A stretch of DNA of 64,000 nucleotides from JACRLW01 sp046349595 (GTDB taxonomy: Bacteria; Planctomycetota; UBA1135; UBA2386), in assembly GCA_046349595.1 (NCBI GenBank), contig JAXMCA010000002.1, positions 1,426,001 through 1,490,000 of the forward strand, written 5' to 3'. Each line of letters opens with the position of its first letter. Within the stretch, counting starts at the first letter, position 1. The notes beneath the pieces are model-generated. The model ran no database searches. It saw nothing but the letters and a program-made list of their open reading frames with translations, and was not told the origin of the DNA. Positions 45,274 through 54,276 of the stretch are shown in pieces. Position numbers and translations under genes: made by a program.

Positions 45274-45314
45274 TCAAACGCCCTGTTGGCGGGGCCGTCA
45301 GACGGGGCGTTTGA
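45274..45314. promoter_or_regulatory. Inverted repeat, candidate BlaI operator
   Basis: TCAAACGCCC (45274-45283) and GGGCGTTTGA (45305-45314) are perfect inverted repeats with a 21-base spacer, placed two bases upstream of the blaI ATG and 91 bases before the divergent phosphatase gene. The classical BlaI TACA...TGTA box is not seen, so binding is an inference from position. Confidence 0.55.
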
Positions 45315-45404
45315 GCGGGCACTCCGAGCCCGGGAAAAACGCGGCACCCGGTTAGGATGCGCGATTCGCGCCGGCGCACGAGGCCGGCTGTGATCAGGCT
45401 CCCG

Positions 45405-46883
45405 ATGCCCGCACCGCGCAAGCTGCTTCTGATCGGGATCGACGCCGGCGACATCGGCGTGATCCGTGCCAACCCCTCCCGCCTGCCCCGCCTCAACGGC
45501 TGGATCGGGGCCCGCGGCGTCCGGCCCCTGACTTCGCCGGCCGACGTGCTGACCTCGGCGATCTGGCCGACCTTCGCCACCGGCCAGCCGCCCGGCGCGC
45601 ACGGCGTCTATTACCCGATGCAATGGGACGCCCCGGCGATGCAGCTCCGTCGCGTCGGGCCGGAGTGGGTCGACTACGAACCCTTCTGGTACCCGATGGC
45701 GCGCGCCGGCCGGCGGGTGGTGGTCCTCGACAGCCCCTTCAGCCTGCCCACGCGTTTGAAGGACGGCATCGAGGTCCAGAACTGGGGTTCGCAGGAGTGC
45801 CTGACCTCGTTCCAGTGCAACCGCCCCGACCTCGGCCGCGAGATCCTGCGGCGCTTCGGACACCACCCGATGGGCGAGGACGTGCCGGTGCCCGCGCCGA
45901 CCAAGCGCCTGCTGCGCACGCGCGACAACCTGGTGCAGGGCGCGGCGCGCAAAGCGGAACTCGCGCGCTTCCTGATGGGGCAGGGCGAGTGGGATCTGTT
46001 CGTCACCGTGTTCGCCGAGTGCCATCGCGGAGGCCATGTGCTGTGGCGCGGCGACGACGCGGCATCGAGCCACGTGCCCGAGGGTGCGCTGCTCGATGTC
46101 TATGCGGCCGTCGACAAGGCGGTCGGCTCCCTGGTCGACGCCGTCGACCCGAAGCAGACCACGGTGGTGGTGTTCTCGTTGCACGGCATGCGCGCCAACT
46201 TCACGCAGGAGCACTACATGATGAAGGTCATGGAGCGCATCAATGCGCGCTTCCGCGGCGACAAGACCGAGTTCACCGAGGCGCCGCCGCGCCGCGCCAG
46301 CCCGATGCGTCTGTTGCGCGAGATGGTGCCGCCGCAGCTCCAGTTCGCGATCGCCAAGATGCTGCCGGTCGGCGTGCGCGACTGGGTGGTGCGTCGCGCG
46401 CTGTGCGGCGGACTCGATTGGCAGAAGACCCCCGGTTTCACCATCGTCGCCTCCTGCGAGGGCTACATCCGCCTCAGCTTCCAGGGTCGTGAGAAGGACG
46501 GGATGCTCGCGCGCGACGGCGAGCAGGCGCGTCGCTACGTCGACTTCGTCCGCGAGCAGTTCATGACGCTGCGCGATCCGCAGAGCGGCAAGCCCGTGGT
46601 GAAGGAGGTGGTGTCCTGTGCAGGGCGCTATCCGGGTCCGCGCAGCGATCTGCTGCCCGACCTCGTGGTGCTGTGGGAGGAGGTGCTGCCCTGCGACGCC
46701 CTGGAGTCGCCATCGCTCGGTCGCATGACCGGCAGCCTCAACACGGGACGCACCGGCGACCACCGCGCCGGTGGCTTCGCCGTGGCGCTCGATGAAGGGG
46801 ATGCACTCCGCGGTGGACCCGAGCTGCGCGACGCCGGCGACTTTGCCGCGCTCGCGCGCCACGTGCTCGGCTCCCCCGTCTGA
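45405..46883 (+). CDS. Alkaline-phosphatase-superfamily protein
   Basis: A 492-residue member of the type I phosphodiesterase / nucleotide pyrophosphatase group. The metal and nucleophile site starts with LLLIGIDAGD and TSAIWPTFATG, whose Thr fits the nucleophile. The usual D...H ligand stretch reads FAECHRGGHVLW, and the SDHG motif is SLHGM. The late H-containing block is TGDHRAGGFAVA. The Asp losses are notable, but I believe a known subfamily carries this ECHxxGH / SxHGM variant (recollection). It likely hydrolyses a phosphodiester or transfers a head group, possibly from glycolipid. The GMC gene follows five bases on, suggesting an operon. The start at 45405 is favoured over 45357. Confidence 0.8.
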   Translation: MPAPRKLLLIGIDAGDIGVIRANPSRLPRLNGWIGARGVRPLTSPADVLTSAIWPTFATGQPPGAHGVYYPMQWDAPAMQLRRVGPEWVDYEPFWYPMARAGRRVVVLDSPFSLPTRLKDGIEVQNWGSQECLTSFQCNRPDLGREILRRFGHHPMGEDVPVPAPTKRLLRTRDNLVQGAARKAELARFLMGQGEWDLFVTVFAECHRGGHVLWRGDDAASSHVPEGALLDVYAAVDKAVGSLVDAVDPKQTTVVVFSLHGMRANFTQEHYMMKVMERINARFRGDKTEFTEAPPRRASPMRLLREMVPPQLQFAIAKMLPVGVRDWVVRRALCGGLDWQKTPGFTIVASCEGYIRLSFQGREKDGMLARDGEQARRYVDFVREQFMTLRDPQSGKPVVKEVVSCAGRYPGPRSDLLPDLVVLWEEVLPCDALESPSLGRMTGSLNTGRTGDHRAGGFAVALDEGDALRGGPELRDAGDFAALARHVLGSPV

Positions 46884-46888
46884 CGTCC

Positions 46889-48436
46889 ATGGGCAACGAC
46901 GCGCGCTTCGACGTGGTCATCCTCGGCACCGGTGCCGGCGGCGGCACGCTGCTGCATGCCCTGGCCCCGACGGGCAAGCGCATCCTCGTCCTCGAACGCG
47001 GCGGCTTCCTGCCGCGTGAGAAGGAGAACTGGGACAGCCGCGCCGTCTTCCGCGACCTGCGCTACACCGCGCACGAGCGCTGGCTCGACGAGAACGGCGA
47101 GCCCTTCCGTCCCGAGACGCACTACTTCGTCGGCGGCAACACCAAGCTCTACGGCTCGGCGCTCCTGCGCTTCCGCGAGCGCGACTTCCAGGAGCAGCGC
47201 CATTACGGCGGCATCTCACCGGCATGGCCGGTCGGCTACGACGAGTTCGAGCCCTACTACACGCAGGCCGAGGCGCTCTACCACGTGCACGGCCAGAGCG
47301 GCATCGATCCGATCGAGCCGCGGCGCAGCGCGCCCTATCCCTGGCCCGCGGTCACGCACGAGCCGCGCATCCAGGCGCTCTACGACGACATCGTCGCGCT
47401 CGGTCACCGTCCCTTCCCGCTGCCGGTCGGCGTGATCCTCGACGAGAAGCGCCCCGAACACAGCCCCTGCATCCGCTGCGAGACCTGCGACGGCTTTCCC
47501 TGCCTCGCGCACGCCAAGGCCGACGCCGAGGTGCTGTGCGTGCGGCCGGCGATGCAGCGCGACAACGTCACGCTGATCACCGGCGCATATGCGAAGGAGC
47601 TGCTGGTGAGTCCGTCGGGCCGCGAGGTCACCGGCGTGGTGGCGGAGGTCGACGGGGAGCGTCGCGAGTTCCGCGCCGACCTGGTGGTGGTGGCCTGCGG
47701 CGCGATCAACTCGGCGGCGCTGCTGTTGCGCTCACGCAGCGACGCCTGTCCGCGCGGCGTGGCCAACGCGCACGACATGGTCGGCCGCCACTACATGCGC
47801 CACAACAACTCGGCCTTCGTGGCGCTGTCGACGGTGCACAACCCGAGCCGCTTCCAGAAGACGCTCGCGCTCAACGACTTCTACTTCGGCGCCGACGACT
47901 CGCAGCTCCCGCTCGGTCACATCCAGACCATGGGCAAGGCCGACGCCGCCAAGTTCGCCGTCGCCTCTCCGATGCCGCTCCCGCAGTTCTTCCTGCGCCA
48001 GCTCGCCTCGCACTCGCTCGACTTCTGGGTCACCACCGAGGATCTGCCCGACCCGAACAACCGCATCCAGGTCGAAGCCGACGGCACCATCCGCACGACC
48101 TACAAAGAGAACAACCTCGAAGCCCACGACCGCCTCAACCGCAAGCTGATCGGCATCCTCAAGCGCATCGGCCGCAAGCGCGGCCCGCTCCCCCTCACCT
48201 TGTGCATGCGCAAGAAGATCCCGATCAAGGGCACCACCCACCAATGCGGCACGCTCCGCTTCGGTGACGACCCGAAGACCTCGGTCCTCGACCGCAACTG
48301 CAAGGCGCACGGGGTCGACAACCTCTATGTCGTCGACGCCAGCTTCATGCCCTCCAGCGCCGCGATGAACCCGGCGCTGACGATCTTCGCCAATGCGCTG
48401 AGGGTGGGGGAGCATCTGCGGGGGCGATTGGGGTAG
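46889..48436 (+). CDS. GMC-family oxidoreductase
   Basis: A 515-residue FAD-dependent oxidoreductase of the glucose-methanol-choline family, which oxidises alcohols or sugars. The FAD site (DVVILGTGAGGGTLLHAL) is at residues about 8-26, with a second GMC block at HYFVGGNTKLYGSALLRF. A cysteine cluster (CIRCETCDGFPC) near residue 195 resembles the Cys-rich region of some bacterial GMC enzymes. The C-terminus YVVDASFMPSSAAMNPALTI carries the expected final block, with NPALT as usual. The substrate is unknown; co-transcription with the phosphatase-like gene is likely. Confidence 0.88.
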   Translation: MGNDARFDVVILGTGAGGGTLLHALAPTGKRILVLERGGFLPREKENWDSRAVFRDLRYTAHERWLDENGEPFRPETHYFVGGNTKLYGSALLRFRERDFQEQRHYGGISPAWPVGYDEFEPYYTQAEALYHVHGQSGIDPIEPRRSAPYPWPAVTHEPRIQALYDDIVALGHRPFPLPVGVILDEKRPEHSPCIRCETCDGFPCLAHAKADAEVLCVRPAMQRDNVTLITGAYAKELLVSPSGREVTGVVAEVDGERREFRADLVVVACGAINSAALLLRSRSDACPRGVANAHDMVGRHYMRHNNSAFVALSTVHNPSRFQKTLALNDFYFGADDSQLPLGHIQTMGKADAAKFAVASPMPLPQFFLRQLASHSLDFWVTTEDLPDPNNRIQVEADGTIRTTYKENNLEAHDRLNRKLIGILKRIGRKRGPLPLTLCMRKKIPIKGTTHQCGTLRFGDDPKTSVLDRNCKAHGVDNLYVVDASFMPSSAAMNPALTIFANALRVGEHLRGRLG

Positions 48437-48526
48437 ACCCGACTTCGCGCGGCGATCCGGACCGATCCGCTCCGACACGCTCGAGGATCGCGGACTCCTC
48501 ACGGCCCAGCGGCGGAAGCGCCACGC

Positions 48527-49156
48527 CTACTGCTTGCGCGGCGTCGCTTCCTTGGCTGCGCCCAGTTGGAACTTCACCGGTGCCGAGAGTTCGTGTCTGC
48601 CCCAGCGGATCGCGAACCTGCCGTTGACGGGGTCTTTGGCATCCATGGAGATCTCGATCTCCATGCTGACCACCGTTTCCTTCAAGGCGTCCTTGGCGAG
48701 GCTCAGCGGCGCTCTCGAGTCGGCCTTCGCTTCGCCGGTGTAGAGAGCCGTGGTACCCGGGAGGAGGCCGGCCTTCATCGTCTGCTTGCTGTCGAAGATC
48801 AGCAGGGTGAAGGCGCCATCCTTGTTCACGCTGAGGCCCAGGTAGTAGCTGCCGGCCTCGATCTTCGTCCCCCCGATCTCCAGCGCGCGGACCGTGTCGA
48901 AAGTGGTCCACCAGCCCTTGCCCAAGCGTGTGTAGTTGCTCGCCTCCAGGTTCCTCAGCACCTCGTCGTAGGTCTCCTGCCAGCGCGGTGCGCTGTAGCT
49001 GATCGAGACCGCCGCGAGAGTCCCCGTGCTCTCCGAGGAGACGGACACTGTCGAAGCCCGACGATCGGGATCGGGGCCGCTGCTGACGTTCTGCGCCTGC
49101 AGGATGGGGGTGGACGTGAGGGCTGCGAGGATCGCGGTGAGGAATTGGATGCGCAT
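48527..49156 (-). CDS. Secreted DUF2911-like protein
   Basis: A 209-residue exported protein. A signal peptide (RIQFLTAILAALTSTPILQA) is followed by a domain resembling DUF2911: GWWTTFDTVRALEIGGTKIE, AGSYYLGLSVNKDGAFTLLI and a beta-rich end (FAIRWGRHELSAPVKFQLGA). DUF2911 proteins have no assigned activity. The start at 49156 was chosen because it opens the signal peptide. This is the last chromosomal gene before the cassette array. Confidence 0.78.
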   Translation of the reverse strand: MRIQFLTAILAALTSTPILQAQNVSSGPDPDRRASTVSVSSESTGTLAAVSISYSAPRWQETYDEVLRNLEASNYTRLGKGWWTTFDTVRALEIGGTKIEAGSYYLGLSVNKDGAFTLLIFDSKQTMKAGLLPGTTALYTGEAKADSRAPLSLAKDALKETVVSMEIEISMDAKDPVNGRFAIRWGRHELSAPVKFQLGAAKEATPRKQ

Positions 49157-49289
49157 GAAGGGTGTCGCTGATCGGGTTCGGGCCCCACACGTTCTGGAAG
49201 CCGTTTCGCTCCCAAGCATGCGCGGCGCGACGGAAGCCGTCGCGGATGCCGCGCGGGGTCGGGGTGTCAGGCGACAACTACCTTGACAC

Positions 49290-49901
49290 TCACCGGAAGT
49301 CCTCACGGTGCTCCAGGGCGTAGAGAAAGACGCAGGTGAAAATCTCGTCGTCGCATGCCCAGAACCGGGGACTCAGATCCTTGAGTCGCCGCTCGATAGC
49401 GTCCGAGATCGCGGCTTGCCTCTCCGCCATCGTCGGCGCTGGCCCGGTTGGGCCGAAGGCCTGATCCGCCTCCCGCATAACCTGGGCGGCAGTCTCGGCG
49501 CCTATCGCCTCATACACGCGAATCCGATCGGCAAACTGCCGGTCACCGAAAGCGAAGTAGCAGGCATCGAGCCCCGCGTTGCAAATCCAGTTGTACGAGT
49601 AGCCGGCAATCCAGGCGTACCACTGCGGCTCGGTCAGCGTGCGACCACTCTCGTGGAAGTGCTTGTAGACAGTGTCCAGGGGGTCGCCGAGGCCCGTCAT
49701 ATGGCAGAGCGCAGCCGCCGCGCATGCTGAAGCAGGGGTCGGCCGGCCACGTGCTACCGAATCGAAGGCAGCTTGCAGATCCTGGTCCCGACAGTTGGGG
49801 CAGCCCTTGCGGACGGCAGTCAGGAGCTCGGCTCCGTTGATGTACCCCTTGTTCCATCGCTCGATGAACTCACGGGCCTCGAGCTGATGAACGGAATCCA
49901 T
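49290..49901 (-). CDS. Cassette gene: DMP19/DUF4375-like protein
   Basis: A 203-residue cytosolic protein. The C-terminal two thirds resemble DMP19/DUF4375: WYAWIAGYSYNWICNAGLDA, YEAIGAETAAQVMREADQAF and DEIFTCVFLYALEHREDFR, which is similar to the NGGF...family region. The N-terminal part has Cys residues (KGCPNCRDQD). The ATG at 49901 lies 12 bases after the attC R box, as cassette genes do. It is the last cassette of the array on the minus strand. Function unknown; DMP19 members have been linked to inhibition in some systems. Confidence 0.75.
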   Translation of the reverse strand: MDSVHQLEAREFIERWNKGYINGAELLTAVRKGCPNCRDQDLQAAFDSVARGRPTPASACAAAALCHMTGLGDPLDTVYKHFHESGRTLTEPQWYAWIAGYSYNWICNAGLDACYFAFGDRQFADRIRVYEAIGAETAAQVMREADQAFGPTGPAPTMAERQAAISDAIERRLKDLSPRFWACDDEIFTCVFLYALEHREDFR

Positions 49902-49913
49902 GCGACGGGATCT

Positions 49914-49975
49914 GCCCAACGGATCGGCCGCTGAGCTGCGGCGCGAAGCGCCGCAGCTCCTGCGGCTGGTTAGGC
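49914..49975 (-). other. Integron attC site 1
   Basis: Read on the minus strand, R'' is GCCTAAC (49975-49969) and R' is GTTGGGC (49920-49914), both exact consensus (RYYYAAC / GTTRRRY). The 48 bases between form an imperfect hairpin (CTGCGGCG around GAAG). The stop codon TAA of the next gene lies within R'', typical of cassettes. It is nearly the same as attC 2. Confidence 0.85.
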
Positions 49976-50302
49976 GCTGCCATCAGAACTCGACAGGGTG
50001 AACTCATCAACATCCTCCGGGAAGTCGCTACCGAATGCGTAGATCTCCAGGCAACACGGCTCGCCCTGCGACAACCAGAGAACGCAGCCCCCGCCAAACC
50101 CAAGTCGAGGGCTATCGATGACGGGCCCCGAGACGGGAGGTCTGTCCCACGACAGGTCGGGGTCTGGCAGAAGGTCGACGTAGATCCCTGCGCCGGTGTG
50201 CTCGCGTCTGGCGACGCTGGCCGATGCCAACCGCCCAGCAAGCGAGGTCTCCCTCCCTGCTATCCAGTCGAGAATCGCCCTCTCCAGTCTCGTGGCCTGC
50301 AT
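49970..50302 (-). CDS. Cassette gene, unknown
   Basis: A 110-residue protein starting MQATRLERAILDWIAGRETS. The C-terminal half contains DSPRLGFGGGCVLWLSQGEP and EIYAFGSDFPEDVDEFTLSS, beta-like segments common in small cassette proteins of the immunity type, but no named family is recognised. The TAA stop falls inside attC site 1 (49970-49972) and the start is 3 bases from attC site 2, which makes this a complete one-gene cassette. Base composition is less GC-rich than the chromosome. Confidence 0.75.
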   Translation of the reverse strand: MQATRLERAILDWIAGRETSLAGRLASASVARREHTGAGIYVDLLPDPDLSWDRPPVSGPVIDSPRLGFGGGCVLWLSQGEPCCLEIYAFGSDFPEDVDEFTLSSSDGSA

Positions 50303-50304
50303 GC

Positions 50305-50367
50305 GTCTAACGGATCGGCCGCTCAGCCGCGGCGCGAAGCGCCGTCGGCTGCTGCGGCTAGTTAGCC
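50305..50367 (-). other. Integron attC site 2
   Basis: On the minus strand R'' is GGCTAAC (50367-50361), one base off consensus, and R' is GTTAGAC (50311-50305), exact consensus. The interior hairpin is nearly identical to that of attC site 1, which suggests a common cassette-type origin. The stop of the following gene is at 50358-50360, within the site. Confidence 0.83.
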
Positions 50368-50675
50368 AGTCTATCAACGCGGACTTCGGATGCCCAGACC
50401 TCGACCAAGTCACCGGACTGGAGCTCTAGCCAAAACCGTCGCCCCTCGTGGCCATGCGCGTTGACCGCGTCCGATGAACCCCACGGTGATTCATGTGGAG
50501 CAGACAAGCGAGTGCATTCTGACCAGGTCAACCTCATGCGCTGACCTGCCCACCGACCCGCCTGAACGGGAATCAACTCCGCCACCACCTCCGATGCGGA
50601 CCACGCCACCTGAAGTGTCTGCAGCGTGGCATCGTGCAGTGGTAGTTCCGCGAAGGGCTCCACGTTGATCTGGCT
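50358..50675 (-). pseudogene. Cassette gene with 5' end replaced by an IS91 element
   Basis: About 106 residues (QINVEPFAELPLHDATLQTL ... LQSGDLVEVWASEVRVDRLA) of an unrecognised cassette protein ending in TAG at 50358. The reading frame continues upstream into the IS91-like element to position 50708, where the IS supplies an artificial N-terminus from a GTG (MRLPPDRILFV). The native start has been lost or the IS has inserted at its very 5' end. attC site 2 follows the stop. It looks like a former complete cassette. Confidence 0.6.
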
Positions 50676-50690
50676 AACGAAGAGGATCCT

Positions 50691-50752
50691 ATCCGGAGGA
50701 AGTCGCACAGGAGCGTGGCACGGCGTTGAGCTGCATGCGACTTCTTCCGGAT
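50691..50752. repeat. IS91 copy A end hairpin
   Basis: ATCCGGAGGAAGTCGCA (50691-50707) pairs with TGCGACTTCTTCCGGAT (50736-50752), with one mismatch, near the 3' end of the element. The identical structure is at 61647-61708 in copy C. Sub-terminal hairpins of this kind are known at the ori ends of IS91-like elements. Confidence 0.75.
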
Positions 50753-51017
50753 GGGATCAGTTGAACGAAGCCGCGGGTCTGCGGCTATGGGCATTCGAAC
50801 GAGGTCGGGCGGCGGCGGCAAGGAGGTGAGCTCGAGCCAGCACGTCCCCTGGTGTTCCGGATGGAGTCTCGACTGCGGGTTTCGCACGCCACGTCGTGGT
50901 GACGACGGGACTCGCCAGCCTGTTTCACAGGTGTTTGCCGGCAGGGCACGGACGGATCCCTCGCCGCCGGTCGATGCGCGGTGCGATTCGCACGCAGTTC
51001 TCCGGGCATCTTGAGGC

Positions 51018-52179
51018 TCATGACGTGTCAGCAACCTCGGGCGCTGGCATCGAGATCAGCAGTGGTCGGCGCACGAGGCGACCTGAATGGCATCGGGGGC
51101 ACCAGTCAGTCGCGATCCCGCACGGCGCCACGGTGACCGTCGCCGGCGGCGACGGCATCGGCACCCCGAGTTGCAGCCTGCACAGCGCCAACTTCGTCGC
51201 GCGTTTGCGGTTACCGAACAGACCGTAGTGCCGGATGCGTGGGAACCCGCGCGGCAACACGTGCAGCAGGAAGCGCCGTAGGAACTCAATACCCGGCAGC
51301 AGCATCGTTCGCGTGCGCCCGCTGTTGCCGCGGTCACGACAGCGGAACCGCACCCCAGCCTCGCCGACTGCGAGGATGCGGCGATTGCCGATCGCGACGC
51401 GATGCGTGTAGCGAGCGAGGTACTTCAGGACCTGAACCGGTCCGCCGAAGGGCGGCTTGCTGTAGACCACCCACGACGTCGCCATCGCCCGATCGAGGCA
51501 CTCCGCGAAGGCCTGAGGATCGCGCAGGTACGCAAGGCTCCCTGGAACCGCAGTTGGCACGCCTCGTACGCCGCACGTAGGTGCGCCACGAACTTGCCGC
51601 GGAACACCGCCGCGAGCACTCTTACCGGCAGGAAGAATCCGGGACAGCATGAGATCCAGTGACCATCTGTCGTCAGATCACCACCGGGCACCACGCAGTG
51701 CACGTGCGGATGGTGCCGCAGCTCCTGGCCCAGGTGTGCAGGATCGACACGAAGCCGATCTCGGCCCCGAGATGCCTCTGATCGGCAGCGACGGTACGCA
51801 AGGTCGCCGATGATGCAGCGAACAGGATGCCGTAGACCACCCGCTTGTTCTGCAACGCGATGCTCGCCAGCTCTTCGGGCATCGTGAACACGACGTGGAA
51901 GTACTCGACTGGCAACAGATCAGCCGCGCGGTCCTCCAGCCACTGTGCTTGCCGTGAACCCTGGCACTTCGGGCAGTGCCGGTTGCGGCAACTGTTGTAG
52001 GCGATACGCCGGTAGCCGCAGGTGTCGCACGACTCGACGTGACCGCCGAGTTGCGAACTGCGGCAGGCTACCAGTGCGCGCATGACGCGGCGCTTGGCTG
52101 GCGTGAGCGGGCTTTCGCGCAACAGTGCGTCGCCGAAGCGCCGGATCACGTCGGCCACCTCGTGCGTCGCCCGGGTCAT
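51018..52179 (-). pseudogene. IS91-family transposase, frameshifted (copy A)
   Basis: A homologue of the intact transposase at 61974-63137. The N-terminal part (THEVADVIRRFGDALLRESP, zinc motif CRNRHCPKC) and the C-terminal part (LLISMPAPEVADTS) are in different frames. Against copy C, one base is missing near 51729 (CCTGGC-CCAGG) and another near 51530 (GGTAC-GCAAGG). Both lie in the coding sequence, so the protein cannot be made. The HUH motif HPHVHCVVPGG survives in pieces. Confidence 0.9.
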
Positions 52180-52185
52180 GACCAC

Positions 52186-52466
52186 TCAGCTCGGGATAGC
52201 CAACAGGTCGATCGCCTTGTTGGCTGCATCGAGCAGCCTGCCGGTCACATGCGCGTAGATCGCCGTCGTCGACAGACAAGAATGCCCGAGCAGCTTCTGG
52301 ATCGTGCGCAGGTCGACGCCGAGCTCGAGCAGGTGCGTCGCGTAGCTGTGCCGCAGCGTGTGCACGCTCGCCGGCTTGTCGATGCGTGCGCGCAGCCGCG
52401 CCTGCATGCACACCTTCTACGCTGTTGTCGTGCAGGGGCTGAGCCGGCGCAGCGCCCGGGAACAGA
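52186..52466 (-). pseudogene. Tyrosine recombinase remnant (copy A)
   Basis: The C-terminal part of the element's recombinase, with HTLRHSYATHLLELGVDLRT and the H...Y end (GHSCLSTTAIYAHVTG). Upstream of 52413 the frame is broken (a 2-base loss relative to copy B near 52418), and the homology stops at 52466, where IS66 sequence begins. The catalytic residue set is therefore incomplete. Confidence 0.88.
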
Positions 52467-52535
52467 GTAAGCGCCCGATAGACCCCACCCCCTGTCCTCG
52501 ATTCGGTGACCACCGGGGCGGTCGATGGGCGGCGC

Positions 52536-53475
52536 TCAGCTCCGGCGAGCGGCGGCCCACAGCCGGGGCGTGAGCGTCGCGAACTCCGCGTCGGGCGTCG
52601 AGTTCACGCGCCGCAGCACGTCGGAGAGGTAGGCGTACGGATCGACGCCGAGTTCCCAGCAGCTGACGGTCAGCGAGTACAGCGTCGCCGCCCGTTGCCC
52701 GCCTTCCTCACTGCCGGCGAACAACCAGTTCTTGCGACCCACGGCCACCTGGCGCATTGCGCGTTCGCAGCGGTTGTTGTCGATCTCGAGTCGTCCGCTC
52801 TCGAGGAATCGTCCGAGCGCGTCGGCATGCCGGTCGAAGTACTTCGTCGCTTTGCCGATCGGACTCTTCGGTAGCGTGCGACTCTTCAGTTCCGCGATCC
52901 AGGCGCGGAGCGCGTCGAAGGTGCTCTTCGACTCCACCTGCCGCTTCGCAAAGCGCTGGTCGTTCGACAACTCGAGCGCCTTGCACTGGCGCTCGACATG
53001 GTAGAGAGCCTGGATCGCTTGCATCGCGGGCCTGGCGAACTCCGGTGCGGTGTCGAGCGCGTCACGGAACTTCCGACGCGCGTGCGCCATGCAGCCGACT
53101 TCGACGATGTCGCCGCTGCCGAACAGGTTGTCGTAGGCCGAGTACGCGTCGGCCTGCAGATAGCCCTTGAAGCCAGCCAGTACGCGCCTGGGGCCGTCGC
53201 CGCCCCGTCCGCGCGTGAAGTCGAACACCACATCGCCAGGCTGCTCGCCGGCGTAGACCCACAGGTGAGACTGCTTGCTGCCGGTCGCGCTCTCCTTGGT
53301 CAGCAGAGTCACCGTGGTGTCGTCCGTGCTGACGTAGCCCGAGGCGAATGCCTGCCGTGCGATCGCTGCGACGACTCCTTGCAGGACATCGCTGCCCTGA
53401 CGGATCCAGTCACCCAGAGTCGACTCGGGGATATCGACACCCTGGCGCGCGTAGATCCCGGCCTGCCGATACAGC
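52536..53475 (-). pseudogene. IS66 TnpC, 3' part (outer element)
   Basis: C-terminal portion of the IS66 transposase: STDDTTVTLLTKES, LQADAYSAYDNLF, VGCMAHARRKFRDALDT and NNRCERAMRQVAVGRKNWLF. It ends at the left target duplication of the inner element (53468-53475), and the N-terminal part is found at 55902-56510. The whole gene would otherwise be about 500 residues. Confidence 0.9.
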
Positions 53476-53533
53476 GTAACTGTTCCGCCAACCACATCTG
53501 GTTTTGCGATTTCGCGCCGCGAGGATCGGCGCG

Positions 53534-53869
53534 ATGGCAAGTCGAGAGGTATGGCGGCGGCAGATGACCCGTCTTCTCGCGCGGCGTGAGTCCGAGGGAC
53601 TGTCGCTGCGTGAGCTTTCCGAGTGCTCCGGGATCCCGGTTGGGACCTTGAGCTGGTGGGCGCACCGGTTGCGGGCGGAGTCGGGTCCGGCGTTCGCGGA
53701 GCTCGTGGTTGCAGAGTGCGAGACTCCTTCCCTGACTCCGGAAGTCGGCGGAGGTTCAGCTGCAGACATCGTGGTCCGTCACGCGAACGGTCTCGCCATC
53801 GAGTTGCGAGGTGCTGCGGCGGAACGCGTCGTCGATCACGTCCTGCGGAGGATCGATCTGTGGTCCTGA
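53534..53869 (+). CDS. tnpA: IS66 TnpA accessory protein (inner element)
   Basis: A 111-residue small accessory protein of IS66 elements, with a helix-turn-helix (LSLRELSECSGIPVGTLSWW) at the N-terminus and an acidic/hydrophobic C-terminus. The start ATG at 53534 gives MASREVWRRQ. It overlaps tnpB by 10 bases. It probably helps transposition by DNA binding. Confidence 0.85.
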   Translation: MASREVWRRQMTRLLARRESEGLSLRELSECSGIPVGTLSWWAHRLRAESGPAFAELVVAECETPSLTPEVGGGSAADIVVRHANGLAIELRGAAAERVVDHVLRRIDLWS

Positions 53870-54276
53870 GCATCCCTGCCCAGGTGCGGGTCTACCTCGC
53901 GTGCGAGGTCACCGACATGCGCAAGCAGTTCGACGGTCTGTGTGCGATCGTCGAGCATCGCTTCCATCGCGATCCCTACAGCGGCGACGTGTTCGCGTTC
54001 CTCAACCGTCGACGCAGTCACGTGAAGCTGCTGGTGTGGGACGGCAACGGCTTCTGGCTGGCGGCGAAGCGACTCGAGAGCGGGACCTTCGACAACTGGC
54101 AGCCCTCGACCGACGACAAGACACACGTGAAGGTCGACCGCGCGCAGCTCATGATGCTGCTCGAAGGAATCGACTTGAGGAAAGCGAAAGTTCGGCGCCA
54201 CTTTGCGCGTTCGATTCGTATTGGTAGGCGCGGTGGGCAAGCAGCCGAAACAGGTGAGGGTCGAGGAGATGGATGA
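53860..54276 (+). CDS. tnpB: IS66 TnpB accessory protein (inner element)
   Basis: A 138-residue IS66 Orf2/TnpB-type protein (PF05717), required in IS66 transposition by an unknown mechanism. Typical sequence: VRVYLACEVTDMRKQFDGLC, DPYSGDVFAFLNRRRSHVKL and DGNGFWLAAKRLESGTF. The GTG start at 53860 overlaps tnpA, and the stop overlaps the tnpC start. Confidence 0.93.
   Translation: MVLSIPAQVRVYLACEVTDMRKQFDGLCAIVEHRFHRDPYSGDVFAFLNRRRSHVKLLVWDGNGFWLAAKRLESGTFDNWQPSTDDKTHVKVDRAQLMMLLEGIDLRKAKVRRHFARSIRIGRRGGQAAETGEGRGDG

Larger units (their letters stand above)
50676..52466 (-). mobile_element. IS91-family element copy A (degenerate, 5' truncated)
   Basis: A 1.8-kb copy of the element also seen as copies B and C. 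It carries a broken transposase and only the 3' end of the tyrosine recombinase. The 3' terminus (AACGAAGAGG, plus strand) lies at 50676, where on the minus strand the sequence reads CTTCGTT followed by AGCC, that is, at an R-box-like GTTAGCC. The 5' part is cut off by an IS66-family element at 52467. A 17-bp inverted repeat sits close to the 3' end (50691-50752). Confidence 0.85.

Noticed and set aside
49157..49289. A further attC site between the DUF2911 gene and the DMP19-like gene
   Set aside because: Only a short inverted repeat (GTGTCA / TGACAC) is present; no RYYYAAC/GTTRRRY pair was found, so the array end is left undefined.
50573..51034. Small frames inside the IS91 3' end (also at 61601-61990)
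   Set aside because: They repeat in both element copies, run through the terminal hairpin and have no protein-like composition.
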